NCBI RefSeq assembly: GCF_018598555.1
Contig: NZ_JAHEWN010000018.1
Location: 1-64,000, forward strand
Origin: Curtobacterium aurantiacum
GTDB lineage: Bacteria; Actinomycetota; Actinomycetes; Actinomycetales; Microbacteriaceae
Reading direction: 5' to 3'
DNA length: 64,000 nt
Part shown: piece by piece, positions 53,592 to 63,421 of the stretch
Layout of the letters: each line of letters begins with the position of its first letter
Numbering within the stretch: the first letter of the stretch is position 1
Translations under genes and position numbers: made by a program
Notes under the pieces: model-generated
Told to the model about the DNA's origin: nothing
Databases searched by the model: none
Seen by the model: the letters and a program-made list of their open reading frames with translations, nothing else

Positions 53592-55709
53592 TCACATGTC
53601 AGGGCTCGTGCGCGAGAGGCGCGACGGCCACCAGGCGCGGTGCCCGAGGTCGTACGCCAGCGCCGGCACGAGCAGCGACCGCACGACGATCGTGTCGAGC
53701 AGGACACCGAACGCGACGACGAACGCGATCTGCACGAGGAACAGGATCGGGATGACCCCGAGGGCGGCGAACGTCGCGGCGAGCACGATGCCCGCCGACG
53801 TGATCACCCCGCCGGTCACGCCGAGTCCGCGCAGGACGCCCTCTCGTGGACCGTGCCGCAGCGCCTCCTCGCGCACCCGCGTCATGAGGAAGATGTTGTA
53901 GTCGACGCCGAGGGCCACCAGGAACACGAACGAGTACAGCGGCACGCTCGGGTCGGCACCCGGGAAGTGGAACACGTGGTCGAAGACGAGCGCGCCGACA
54001 CCGAGGGCCGCCGCGAAGGACACGATCACGCTGCCGATCAGAACGAGCGGCGCGACGATGCTGCGGAGCAGGAGCATCAGGATCAGCAGGATCACGACGA
54101 GCACCACGGGGATGATGAGCGTGCGGTCACGGATCCCGGTGTCGTTCGTGTCGACGGCCGTCGCGGTGACGCCACCCACGACCGCGTCGGGGTCGACCCG
54201 TTCGACGGCGGTGCGGAGGGCACGGACGGTCTGCTCGGCGGCGTCCGAGTCGGCCGGGTCGGACAGGGTGGCCTCGAGCAGGACGTCCCCCCGCGAGACG
54301 GTGGGCGTGCCGCCGCCCGGGGTGGCGTCACCGGTCACCGGCACGGTGCCGGCCGGGGCGTCCTTCGCCGCGGCGACGACGCCGTCGACCCCGTCCACCG
54401 CGGTGATCGCGTCGACGAGCTGGTCGAGGTCCCGCTCAGCGCCGATGACCTGCGCCGGGCTGCCGGAACCGCCCGGGAAGTGGTCGGCGAGCACGTCCTG
54501 ACCGTCACGGGCCTGCGACGCCCCGATGACCAGGTCGCTCTGCGGCACCCCGTCCGCCTTGAGTCCGAACAGGCCGGCGCCCATCGCGAGCAGACCGACC
54601 GTGCAGACGATCCACACCACGCGGGAGCGACGGGCGACGAGCCGGCCGACCCGGGCCCAGACGCCGCGGGCGTCCGGACCGGTGAGCACGGGGTGCGCAC
54701 TGCCGTGGACCGGGCGCAGCGGCCAGAACGCCGCACGGCGGAAGGCCAGCAGCAGCGCGGGCAGGAGCGTCAGGGCGGCGAGCAGGCTGAACGCGATGCC
54801 GATCGCCGCGACCGGGCCGAGCGCCTTGTTCGAGTTGAGGTCCGAGAGCAGCAGGCAGAGCACCCCGACGATCACGGTGCCGCCCGAGGCCAGGATCGGC
54901 TCGAGGCTCCCTCGGAGGGCCGCCTTCGTCGCGTCCCAGCCGGTGCGGTGGTCGCGCAGGGCCTCGCGGAAACGTGCCGTGTAGAGGAGCGCGTAGTCCG
55001 TCGCCGCCCCGATCACCAGGATCGACAGGATGCCCTGCACCTGGCCGTTCACGGTCACGACGTCGGCCTTCGCGAGCCACCAGACCACCAGGATCGAGGC
55101 GCACAGGGCGAAGGTGGCGGTGCCGAGCACGAGGATCGGCAGCAGGGGTGAGCGGTAGACGATGATCAGGATCACGAAGACCGCGGCGAGCGCCACCCCG
55201 AGCAGCAGCCCGTCGATGCCCGCGAAGGCCTCGGTCAGGTCGGCGGTGAACCCCGCTGGGCCGGTGACGTAGCCGCTGACACCGGACGGGAGCGCGTCGT
55301 CGACGTCGGCCCGGATGGCCTCGACCGCCTCCCCGGTCTCGGCGTCCTGCGTGAGCGTGGCGACGATCTCGACCGCGTCGCCGTCCTCACTCGGGATCAC
55401 CGGGCTGACGGCCTCGACGTCCTCGCGGTCGGACAGCGTGGTGGCCAGCGTCTTCGCGGCGGCGAGGTCGTCCGGCGACAGGCCACCGTCGCGCTCGAGG
55501 ACGATGATCGCGGGTGCCCCCGACTCGTCGCGGAACTCGGAGGACCGCTCCTGCACCGTCGTGGCGTCGGCCGACGCGGGCAGGAACGAGGTCTGGTCGT
55601 TGGTGGAGACCTCGGAGATCTTGCCGAAGAAGGGACCGCCGACCGAGGCGATGCCGAGCCAGACCACGATGACGAGCGCGGGGAGGACGATGCGGAGGAA
55701 GCGGGACAC
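53592..55709 (-). CDS. MMPL/RND-family transporter
   Basis: 705 residues from GTG 55709. Two repeats of one plus five helices with a large extracytoplasmic domain after the first helix of each. Motifs ATDYALLYTARFREALRD and GVDYNIFLMTRVREEALRHG carry the proton-relay Asp-Tyr pairs. Likely exports lipids, peptides or drugs. Diverges from a MarR gene over a 12-bp palindrome. Confidence 0.93.
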   Translation of the reverse strand: MSRFLRIVLPALVIVVWLGIASVGGPFFGKISEVSTNDQTSFLPASADATTVQERSSEFRDESGAPAIIVLERDGGLSPDDLAAAKTLATTLSDREDVEAVSPVIPSEDGDAVEIVATLTQDAETGEAVEAIRADVDDALPSGVSGYVTGPAGFTADLTEAFAGIDGLLLGVALAAVFVILIIVYRSPLLPILVLGTATFALCASILVVWWLAKADVVTVNGQVQGILSILVIGAATDYALLYTARFREALRDHRTGWDATKAALRGSLEPILASGGTVIVGVLCLLLSDLNSNKALGPVAAIGIAFSLLAALTLLPALLLAFRRAAFWPLRPVHGSAHPVLTGPDARGVWARVGRLVARRSRVVWIVCTVGLLAMGAGLFGLKADGVPQSDLVIGASQARDGQDVLADHFPGGSGSPAQVIGAERDLDQLVDAITAVDGVDGVVAAAKDAPAGTVPVTGDATPGGGTPTVSRGDVLLEATLSDPADSDAAEQTVRALRTAVERVDPDAVVGGVTATAVDTNDTGIRDRTLIIPVVLVVILLILMLLLRSIVAPLVLIGSVIVSFAAALGVGALVFDHVFHFPGADPSVPLYSFVFLVALGVDYNIFLMTRVREEALRHGPREGVLRGLGVTGGVITSAGIVLAATFAALGVIPILFLVQIAFVVAFGVLLDTIVVRSLLVPALAYDLGHRAWWPSRLSRTSPDM

Positions 55710-55731
55710 GTCGGCGAGCGTACACCGATCG

Positions 55732-55743
55732 TCAGCATGCTGA
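55732..55743. promoter_or_regulatory. MarR operator between MMPL and marR
   Basis: TCAGCATGCTGA, perfect 12-bp palindrome 22 bases before the MMPL start and 43 before the MarR start. Confidence 0.65.
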
Positions 55744-55786
55744 TTACTTGACGGTCGGGCGCATCTGCCGACCATAGAATCACGAC

Positions 55787-56194
55787 ATGGAGGACACGAC
55801 CGAGCAGTGGCCACTCGGGCGCCTGCTGTCCGCGGCCGCGCGGTCCGTCGAGCGGGACTGGGACGAGCGACTCCGCGCCATCGGCCTCTCGCACGCCGCG
55901 GTCGTCGCGATCGACATCCTCATCCGGACCGGGCCGACCGGGGCCGACACCATCGCGCGCACGGCCCGGGTCCAGCCCCAGACGATGTCCCGCACGCTGG
56001 AGCGGATGGAGCGGGACGGACTCGTCGAGCGCTCCCCGCACCCGGCCGACCGCCGGCGCCGCGTGGTGAACGTCACGCCCGCAGGCCGGACCGCCTGGGA
56101 GACCGCGCGACACATCGAGCGCGAGGTCCTGCCTGAAGACCCGGCGCTCCGGACGGCACTGGGCGAACTGCTCGCCGGACCGAAGCCCGAGTGA
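55787..56194 (+). CDS. MarR-family regulator of the MMPL gene
   Basis: 135 residues. HTH: DILIRTGPTGADTIARTARVQPQTMSRTLERMERDGLVERSPHPADRRRRVVNVTPAGR with the DRR wing. Divergent from MMPL with a shared palindrome, so it probably represses both. Confidence 0.9.
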   Translation: MEDTTEQWPLGRLLSAAARSVERDWDERLRAIGLSHAAVVAIDILIRTGPTGADTIARTARVQPQTMSRTLERMERDGLVERSPHPADRRRRVVNVTPAGRTAWETARHIEREVLPEDPALRTALGELLAGPKPE

Positions 56195-56269
56195 AACACT
56201 GTTCCTGAAATACCACATGCGATAAGATCCTGTGGTCGGTGCGCGCCGACCTGACCACAGGAGCCCCGC

Positions 56270-57313
56270 ATGTCCGAACGCCGAGCCGCCCGGGCGGCCG
56301 CAGCACACACTCTTCGCGCCACCGGACGCAGCACGCGGCGACGGCGACCGTTCCTGGTCGCCCTGGTCGCGACGCTCGGCTCGCTCGTCGGTGTCGCCCT
56401 GGTCATCGCCGTCGTGGCGAGCGTGTTCGTCAGCGGTCTCGCGCGGAGCTTCGACGCCGGTCGCGACACCATCACCGACCCGTTCCCGAGCGGTGCGCGG
56501 CCGAGCACGACCAGCGGTGAGAACATCCTGCTCATCGGGTCCGACACTCGCGCGCAGGGCGGCCCCGAGGGCGCGCGGCCCGAGCTCGGCGGACGCTCCG
56601 ACACCTTGATGCTGGCGCACGTCCCCGCCGATCGACAGCACGTGTACCTGATGTCGATCATGCGCGACTCCTGGGTCGAGGTCCCCGGACACGGACGCGC
56701 GAAGATCAACGCCGCCTACTCCTGGGGTGGGGTCGCCCTCACCACGGAGACCGTCGAACAGCTCCTGGACATCCGGATCGACCACGTGGCGGAGATCGAC
56801 TTCGCCGGGTTCGAGGGCATGACCGATGCCCTCGGCGGCGTCACGGTCGACTCCCCCCGGGCGTTCTCGGCGCGCGGCCACGACGTCACGGCCGGGGCGA
56901 ACCGGCTCGACGGGGCCGCAGCACTCGCCTTCGTCCGGGAGCGCTACGCCTTCGCCGACGCCGACCACACCCGGGTCCGCAACCAGCAGGCGTTCATGCG
57001 TGGCGTCGTGGACGGGCTGCTCTCCCGCGGCACGGTCACGAACCCCGGGCGCATCCAGGACTTCGTCGCCGCGACGAGCGAGCACCTGTCGGTCGACGCG
57101 GGGTTCTCGTTCGCACGGATGGTGGAACTCGGGTGGTCGCTCCGGGCCGTCCGGGCGGACGACCTCGTGACCTTCACCGTGCCGACCGCGGGCTCCGGGA
57201 CGTCACCGGACGGGCAGTCGGTCGTCACCCTGAACGAGCTCGCCGTCGGGTCACTGTCCCAGGCGCTCCGCTCCGACGACGTGGCTGGCTGGCTCGCCGA
57301 CAACCCGCAGTAG
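56270..57313 (+). CDS. LytR-CpsA-Psr family ligase, short form
   Basis: 347 residues. Transmembrane helix (about 28-52), LCP domain with NILLIGSDTRAQGG, RSDTLMLAHVPADRQHVYLMSIMRDSWVEVPGHGRAKINAAYSWGG, FVRERYAFADADHTRVRNQQAFMRG. No LytR_C domain, unlike the one at 51284. Extracellular glycopolymer transferase. Ends at a strong bidirectional terminator. Confidence 0.93.
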   Translation: MSERRAARAAAAHTLRATGRSTRRRRPFLVALVATLGSLVGVALVIAVVASVFVSGLARSFDAGRDTITDPFPSGARPSTTSGENILLIGSDTRAQGGPEGARPELGGRSDTLMLAHVPADRQHVYLMSIMRDSWVEVPGHGRAKINAAYSWGGVALTTETVEQLLDIRIDHVAEIDFAGFEGMTDALGGVTVDSPRAFSARGHDVTAGANRLDGAAALAFVRERYAFADADHTRVRNQQAFMRGVVDGLLSRGTVTNPGRIQDFVAATSEHLSVDAGFSFARMVELGWSLRAVRADDLVTFTVPTAGSGTSPDGQSVVTLNELAVGSLSQALRSDDVAGWLADNPQ

Positions 57314-57322
57314 CGCCGCACG

Positions 57323-57365
57323 CGCGACGGCGCCCCACGACTCGGGGTCGTGGGGCGCCGTCGCG
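57323..57365. terminator. Bidirectional terminator
   Basis: Perfect 19-bp stem CGCGACGGCGCCCCACGAC (57323-57341) with 57347-57365 and a 5-base loop, between convergent LCP and Rpf-like genes. Confidence 0.82.
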
Positions 57366-57382
57366 TTCGGTCTGCGGAGAGA

Positions 57383-58389
<1,007 letters not shown>

Positions 58390-59541
58390 TCAGGACCGGG
58401 AGAGCAGGGTCACGGCCTCGAGGTGCCCGGTCTGCGGGAACATGTCGAGCACCCGGGCCCGCCGCAGCCGGAACGACGGCATCCGCGCCAGGTCCTTCGC
58501 CAGGGTGACGGGGTTGCAGCTCGAGTAGACGACGTGCTGCACGTCCGACTCCTCGAGCCAGGTCGACAGCCGCTCGCCGATCCCACGGCGGGGCGGGTTC
58601 ACGACGACGAGCTCGGGCACCGCGTCCGGACGGGTGCGGAGCGCGTGCTCGGTGGCGTCGTCCGCGGCGAACCGCAGGCCCTCGAGCCCGGCCTCACGGG
58701 CGGACTGCGCTGCCGACCGGATCGCCTCGGCACTCGTCTCGATGCCCGTCACCGCACGGCCCGGGCGCGCGGCGTGCAGGGCGAACCCACCGACGCCGCA
58801 GTACAGGTCCCACATCGACGCAGGGTCGAGTTCGTCGATCCACGCTGCTGCCTGCGCGTACAGCTCGGTCGCGACGCCGGTGTTCGTCTGGAAGAAGCTC
58901 TGCGGGCGCAGGTGCATCGTGATCCCGCCGAGACGCATCGGCAGGGTCTCCTGCTCGGTCAGCACGATCTCCCGGTCACCCTCGGTGACGGCCTTGTGCT
59001 CGGGCAACAGGTTCGCGGTCACCACCACCACGTTCGGCAGCGCGGCGCGCAGGGCGTCGAGGTGCCGGCGGAGCCGTGGCAGCTGCCCCTCGGACCGCAG
59101 GACGAACCGGACCATGAGTTCGCCGTCGGGCGACTCGGTGACCAGGACGTACTTCAGCTCACCCCGGCGAGCGCCGACGTCGTACGGGATCAGCCCCGCG
59201 GTCGAGACGAACTCGGCCAGGACGGGCAGCGCGTGCCGGATGCCGGGCGTGCAGATGCCGCAGTGCCGCAGGTCCACCCCGCGCTGCCGGTGGTCGAGGA
59301 TCCCGACGGTGGGGTGCTGGACGGACCCCCCGACGACCATCTTCGCCTTGTTCCGGTACCCCGACTCCGGGCTCGTGATCGCCGGTGACCACGTGACCGC
59401 ACCGGGGCCGCCAGCGGCCTCGACGGCGTCGTGCAGGAGTTCGCGCGTCCGGAGTTCCTTGTCGAGGACCTGGTCGGCGTAGGGCTGACCCATGAGCGTG
59501 CACGACCGGCACACCCCGCGGTCGAAGTAGTCGCACTGCAT
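58390..59541 (-). CDS. rlmC: 23S rRNA (uracil-747-C5)-methyltransferase
   Basis: 383 residues, matching E. coli RlmC block by block: MQCDYFDRGVCRSC (Fe-S Cys), YRNKAKMVVGGS, RGELKYVLVTESPDGELMVRFVLRSE, RPQSFFQTN, MWDLYCGVGGFALH, NPPRRGIG, and the catalytic YSSCNPVTLAKDL. Methylates U747 of 23S rRNA using SAM. Single-gene unit after the Rpf leader. Confidence 0.94.
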   Translation of the reverse strand: MQCDYFDRGVCRSCTLMGQPYADQVLDKELRTRELLHDAVEAAGGPGAVTWSPAITSPESGYRNKAKMVVGGSVQHPTVGILDHRQRGVDLRHCGICTPGIRHALPVLAEFVSTAGLIPYDVGARRGELKYVLVTESPDGELMVRFVLRSEGQLPRLRRHLDALRAALPNVVVVTANLLPEHKAVTEGDREIVLTEQETLPMRLGGITMHLRPQSFFQTNTGVATELYAQAAAWIDELDPASMWDLYCGVGGFALHAARPGRAVTGIETSAEAIRSAAQSAREAGLEGLRFAADDATEHALRTRPDAVPELVVVNPPRRGIGERLSTWLEESDVQHVVYSSCNPVTLAKDLARMPSFRLRRARVLDMFPQTGHLEAVTLLSRS

Positions 59542-59548
59542 GGCCGAG

Positions 59549-60418
59549 TCAGGATACGGCAGCGTCCCGCGTCGTCGTGGCGATCCGGTACACCGACGTC
59601 GTCGCCGTCAGGAACAGCGTCGTGCCGTCGTCGCCACCGAAGCACAGGTTCGACACGACCTCGGGAACGGCGACCTCGCCGATCCGCGCACCCGCCGGGT
59701 CGAACACGACGACGCCACGGTGGGACGACGACCAGACGTTGCCGTGCACGTCGACCCGGATACCGTCCGGGGCACCTTCGCCCGACTCGAGCCGAGCGAA
59801 CACCCGGCCGTTCTTCAGCAGCTCGCCGCGGCGGTCGTACGCACGGATGACCGGTTCGTCGCCCGAGGAGCTCGCGATGTACAGCACCCGCTCGTCCGGG
59901 TCGAACGCCAGGCCGTTCGGCTCGTCGAGGTCGGTGGCCACCGGGCGCAGGTCGTCACCCGTGGGCCCGCAGCGGAACACCCAGTGATCGCCGTACTCGC
60001 GCACGCCCGGGTGCCCCTCACGCGGCTGCGTGATGCCGTAGGCGGGGTCGGTGAACCAGACGCCGCCGTCCCGCGCGACCACCACGTCGTTCGGGGAGTT
60101 GAACCGTCCCCCGTCCCACCCGTCGACGATCGACGTGACGACGCCGTCGCGGTCCCGCTCGACCCGACGCAGACCGTGCGAGCACTGCACGACGCTGCCG
60201 TCCCGGTCGAGGGTGCGGCCGTTGGTGAACTCGACACCGTCGGCGTACACCGAGGTCTCCCCGGAGTCGGCGTGCCACTGCAGGATCCGGTCGCCGGGGA
60301 TGTCCGACCACCGCAGTGTGCGTGTCGACGGGATCCAGCAGGGCCCCTCAGCCCAGGTACTGCCCGTGGCGATGCGCTCGAGCGCGTCGGGGTCCGGGAC
60401 GAGGTCGACGAGCAGCAC
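59549..60418 (-). CDS. SMP-30/gluconolactonase-family protein
   Basis: 289 residues from GTG 60418. Six-bladed propeller: TWAEGPCWIPSTRTLRWSDIPGDRI (metal Glu), NSPNDVVVARDGGVWFTDPAYGI, DEPNGLAFDPDERVLYIA and GAPDGIRVDVHGNVW (metal Asp). Hydrolyses sugar lactones. Seven bases upstream of rlmC; the two may be cotranscribed though unrelated. Confidence 0.9.
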   Translation of the reverse strand: MLLVDLVPDPDALERIATGSTWAEGPCWIPSTRTLRWSDIPGDRILQWHADSGETSVYADGVEFTNGRTLDRDGSVVQCSHGLRRVERDRDGVVTSIVDGWDGGRFNSPNDVVVARDGGVWFTDPAYGITQPREGHPGVREYGDHWVFRCGPTGDDLRPVATDLDEPNGLAFDPDERVLYIASSSGDEPVIRAYDRRGELLKNGRVFARLESGEGAPDGIRVDVHGNVWSSSHRGVVVFDPAGARIGEVAVPEVVSNLCFGGDDGTTLFLTATTSVYRIATTTRDAAVS

Positions 60419-60455
60419 GGGTTCTCCTTCGAACGGGGTGCCCAGCCTACGTTCG

Positions 60456-61076
60456 TCAGGCCGCGGCCGTCGCCTCGCTGCGTCGTCGCACGGCCTTCTC
60501 GATCGCGGAGATCGCGAGGCCGAGCAGGATCGACGCCACGACCGCGAGGGTCGTGACGAGGAAGGGCTGCTCGCGACTCCAGCGCCCAGTGGCCGAGGCG
60601 ATGCCCACGCAGTACGCGGCCCACACGACGTCGGCGAGCACGCAGCTGACCAGGAACCGCCGGAGGTCGAGCCCGCTGTCCGCGCCGACCAGGTTCGTCG
60701 TCAACCGGCCCATCGGGATGAAGCGTCCGAGCACCGCGATGCGACCGGGAGCAGCACGGTACCGACCGTCGATGGCGTCCCGGGCCGCGCGGATCTTCGG
60801 ACGCGCGAACCACGACCTCGAGCCGAGGTCGACCGAGCGCGCCAGGTGGTACAGCCCGAGGTCGCCGAGGACCATGCCGATCGAGGCCGCGACGACGAGG
60901 AACAGGACCGGCAGGAGGCCACCGTCACCGCCCACCAGGAGCGTGCCGATCGCGACGACGAGCGCCTGGCTGGGCAGGAAGACCGCGACGCTGCCCACGG
61001 CGAGCACGAGGCCGACCACGAAGAACGCCCACGGCGTACCGACGAGCTGGACGACCAGGTCCTGTGCTGCGTCCAC
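60456..61076 (-). CDS. DedA-family membrane protein
   Basis: 206 residues. DedA fold: FFVVGLVLAVGSVAVFLPSQALVVAIGTLLVG, the VLGDLGLYHLAR segment and GRFIPMGRLTTNLVGADSGLDLRRFL with the conserved Arg. About five helices. Likely a lipid-scramblase-type flippase for undecaprenyl phosphate or phospholipids, by family knowledge. Confidence 0.92.
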   Translation of the reverse strand: MDAAQDLVVQLVGTPWAFFVVGLVLAVGSVAVFLPSQALVVAIGTLLVGGDGGLLPVLFLVVAASIGMVLGDLGLYHLARSVDLGSRSWFARPKIRAARDAIDGRYRAAPGRIAVLGRFIPMGRLTTNLVGADSGLDLRRFLVSCVLADVVWAAYCVGIASATGRWSREQPFLVTTLAVVASILLGLAISAIEKAVRRRSEATAAA

Positions 61077-61143
61077 GACTCACCCTCCACGGGCACCGGA
61101 GCGGCACACCGGGTCCCATCCTCGCAGGTCCGAGGCGCTCCAC

Positions 61144-61803
61144 TCACGTGCGGTCGACGATCGCCCGCATCGTCGAGGCCGCTTCGTCCGGGCGACCGTC
61201 GAGGACGGCATCGGCGAGTGCGAGGTGGAGGCCGACGTCGTGCCGGTCCGGGCGGATGCTCCCGCGTTCGCGCAGCACCTGGCCGACGACCTGGTGCAGC
61301 CGTCGGTACAGGGCGTTGCCGGACAGGTCGAGCACGAGCGCGTGGAACCGCACGTCCGCGGCCACGAAGTCGAGGCGGTCGTCGCGGGTCGCGGCGGCGG
61401 CGAGTTCGTCCGCGGTCGTGCGGAGGGCCTCCCGTCGGTCCGCGCAGTCGTCCAGCGCTGCCCGCCGTGCGGCAGCGGCAGCGGCGACGGGCTCGACCGC
61501 CGCACGCAGCTCGCGGAGCTCGGCCGCCACGCGTTCGCCGTCGGGGCCCCGCAGACGCCACCGCACCACGCGCGGGTCCAGGACGTCCCAGTCCCGCACG
61601 CCGAGGACGGTCACGCCGACCCGGCGCCTGGCGGTGAGCAGGCCGAGGGCGACGAGGACACGGACGGCCTCGCGGACGATGCTGCGACTGGCGCCCGTCC
61701 AGACCACCAGGTCGTCGACGCTCCGGCGGCTGCCCACGGCCACCTCACCGGAGACGACGGCGGCACCGACCTGGTCGAGGACCCGGTCGAAGGTGCTCGT
61801 CAC
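61144..61803 (-). CDS. GntR-family regulator (FadR/FCD type)
   Basis: 219 residues from GTG 61803, overlapping the upstream dehydrogenase stop (GTGA). HTH: GEVAVGSRRSVDDLVVWTGASRSIVREAVRVLVALGLLTARRRVGVTVLG; FCD domain with DFVAADVRFHALVLDLSGNALY and the His-rich FHALVLDL metal region. Forms an operon with that dehydrogenase; operator candidate at 62527. Confidence 0.9.
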   Translation of the reverse strand: MTSTFDRVLDQVGAAVVSGEVAVGSRRSVDDLVVWTGASRSIVREAVRVLVALGLLTARRRVGVTVLGVRDWDVLDPRVVRWRLRGPDGERVAAELRELRAAVEPVAAAAAARRAALDDCADRREALRTTADELAAAATRDDRLDFVAADVRFHALVLDLSGNALYRRLHQVVGQVLRERGSIRPDRHDVGLHLALADAVLDGRPDEAASTMRAIVDRT

Positions 61804-62522
61804 CGCTGCGACACCGGGCTGACCACGAGTTCGTCGACTCGTACGTGCTGCGGGGCTTCGAGCACGAACGACACCGCACGGGCGATGTCCGCCGGCTGGA
61901 GCATGACGGACCGTGCGGTGGAATCGGGCACCGAGGGCCGCTGGTCGAGGAAGTCGGTCGCGACGTCGCCGGGGCACAGGTGCGTGGCACGCACGCCGTG
62001 CTCGGCCTCCTGCTGGTTGAGCGTCCGGACGGCCGACGCGAGCGCGGACTTGCTCGCCGAGTAGGCGACACCTGCCCCGGGCTGGAAGGACCACCCGGCG
62101 TAGGACGACACGACGACGACCACGCCGCCGGACGACCGGAGTGCCGGCAGCGCGGCGTCCACGACCGTGACGACCGCGGTGAGGTTCGTGTCCACGATCG
62201 CGCGGAAGTCGGTGAGCGACTGGTCGTCCCACCGGCGCCGCGGGGCGTTGAGCCCGGCCGCCAGCAGGAGCCCGTCGAGCCGCCCGTGCCGCTCGAGCAC
62301 GGTGTCCCGCGCGGCTGCGACGGCGTCGGGCTCGTTCGCGTCGAGGGGCAGGACGTCCGCGGTTCCCCCGGCGTCGCGGATGACACCCGCGACCTGCTCG
62401 AGCCGGTCGGCACGGCGCCCGCTGAGCACCACCGTCCAGCCGTCCCGAGCCGCCGCCTCGGCGCTGGCGGCTCCCATGCCGCTGCCCCCACCCGTGACCC
62501 AGAGCACGCGCTGATCCGTCAT
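61800..62522 (-). CDS. Short-chain dehydrogenase/reductase
   Basis: 240 residues. NAD(P) site VTGGGSGMG, SSYAGWSF with catalytic Ser, YSASK. The NNAG position reads AAGLN. First gene of the operon with GntR. Probably oxidises a sugar acid or polyol, as GntR-linked SDRs often do; the nearby SMP-30 lactonase supports that. Confidence 0.9.
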   Translation of the reverse strand: MTDQRVLWVTGGGSGMGAASAEAAARDGWTVVLSGRRADRLEQVAGVIRDAGGTADVLPLDANEPDAVAAARDTVLERHGRLDGLLLAAGLNAPRRRWDDQSLTDFRAIVDTNLTAVVTVVDAALPALRSSGGVVVVVSSYAGWSFQPGAGVAYSASKSALASAVRTLNQQEAEHGVRATHLCPGDVATDFLDQRPSVPDSTARSVMLQPADIARAVSFVLEAPQHVRVDELVVSPVSQR

Positions 62523-62526
62523 GCTC

Positions 62527-62543
62527 GAATAGTATGCCTATTC
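62527..62543. promoter_or_regulatory. GntR operator between divergent dehydrogenases
   Basis: GAATAG (62527-62532), five bases, CTATTC (62538-62543). AT-rich and perfectly inverted, five bases from the minus start and 25 from the plus start. Confidence 0.6.
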
Positions 62544-62567
62544 AAGGCACCGACGACGGGAGCAACG

Positions 62568-63320
62568 ATGCACCTCGACCTGACCGACCGCGTGGTGGTC
62601 GTGACCGGCGCAGCGCGCGGGATCGGCCGCACGCTCGCCGACCGCTTCGTCAGCGAGGGGTGCCGTGTCGTCGCACTCGACCTGGCCTTCGAACCGGACT
62701 TCCCGCTCGACCACGTCGTGTGCAACGTCGCCGACCCGCAGTCGGTGCACGACGCCGTGGACGAGGTCGTCCGGCGGCACGGCACGATCGACGTGCTGGT
62801 GAACAACGCCGGCATCAACGTCACGGGCACGGTCGCCGAACTGGAGTGGGACGCCTGGCGCCGCTGCATGGACGTCAACCTCGGTGGCACGTTCCTGATG
62901 AGCCAGGCCGTGGCTCCGGTGATGCAGGCGGCCGGGCGCGGTCGGATCGTCAACGCCGCCTCGTTCGCGGCGATCGTACCCAGCGTCGGGAGCGCGGCCT
63001 ACGCGGCGTCGAAGGCCGCCGTCGTCTCGTTCACCCGGGTCCTGGCGTCGGAGCTCGGCCCGTGGGGCATCACCGTGAACGCCTACGCGCCGGGGATGGT
63101 GCCGACGGCGATGAACGGCTTCGCGACGATGCCGGCCGACGCGCAGGAACGTCTGCTCGACACGCTGTCCCTCCGCCGGTGGGAGACCCCGGACGACGTC
63201 GCCGACCTGCTCGTCTTCCTGGCGAGCGACGCCTCGGGGTACATCACGGGCACCCTGCTCGACGTCTCCGGCGGCAAGCTCGCGACCCAGATCCCCGCTC
63301 GCGCGCACGGCCGGACCTGA
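62568..63320 (+). CDS. Short-chain dehydrogenase (glucose-1-dehydrogenase-like)
   Basis: 250 residues from ATG 62568 (AGCAACG spacing). VVVTGAARGIGRTLADRF, NNAGINVTG, catalytic SFAAIVPSVGSAAYAASKAAV. Classical SDR. Diverges from the GntR-SDR operon over a shared operator, so it probably belongs to the same regulon. Confidence 0.92.
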   Translation: MHLDLTDRVVVVTGAARGIGRTLADRFVSEGCRVVALDLAFEPDFPLDHVVCNVADPQSVHDAVDEVVRRHGTIDVLVNNAGINVTGTVAELEWDAWRRCMDVNLGGTFLMSQAVAPVMQAAGRGRIVNAASFAAIVPSVGSAAYAASKAAVVSFTRVLASELGPWGITVNAYAPGMVPTAMNGFATMPADAQERLLDTLSLRRWETPDDVADLLVFLASDASGYITGTLLDVSGGKLATQIPARAHGRT

Positions 63321-63421
63321 GCGGGCGGCTGTCCGGCCGCACAGGTTCTCCACATGGCCGCTTCCGTAGGCTGTGAAAGCCCAGTGAGCCGGACTGCAGC
63401 CCGACCCCGAGGAGGTGCCCG

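Noticed and set aside
52950-55151. 733-codon open frame opposite the GntR and MMPL genes
   Set aside because: Crosses two well-supported genes and reads as Asp/Arg/Glu low complexity with no domain.
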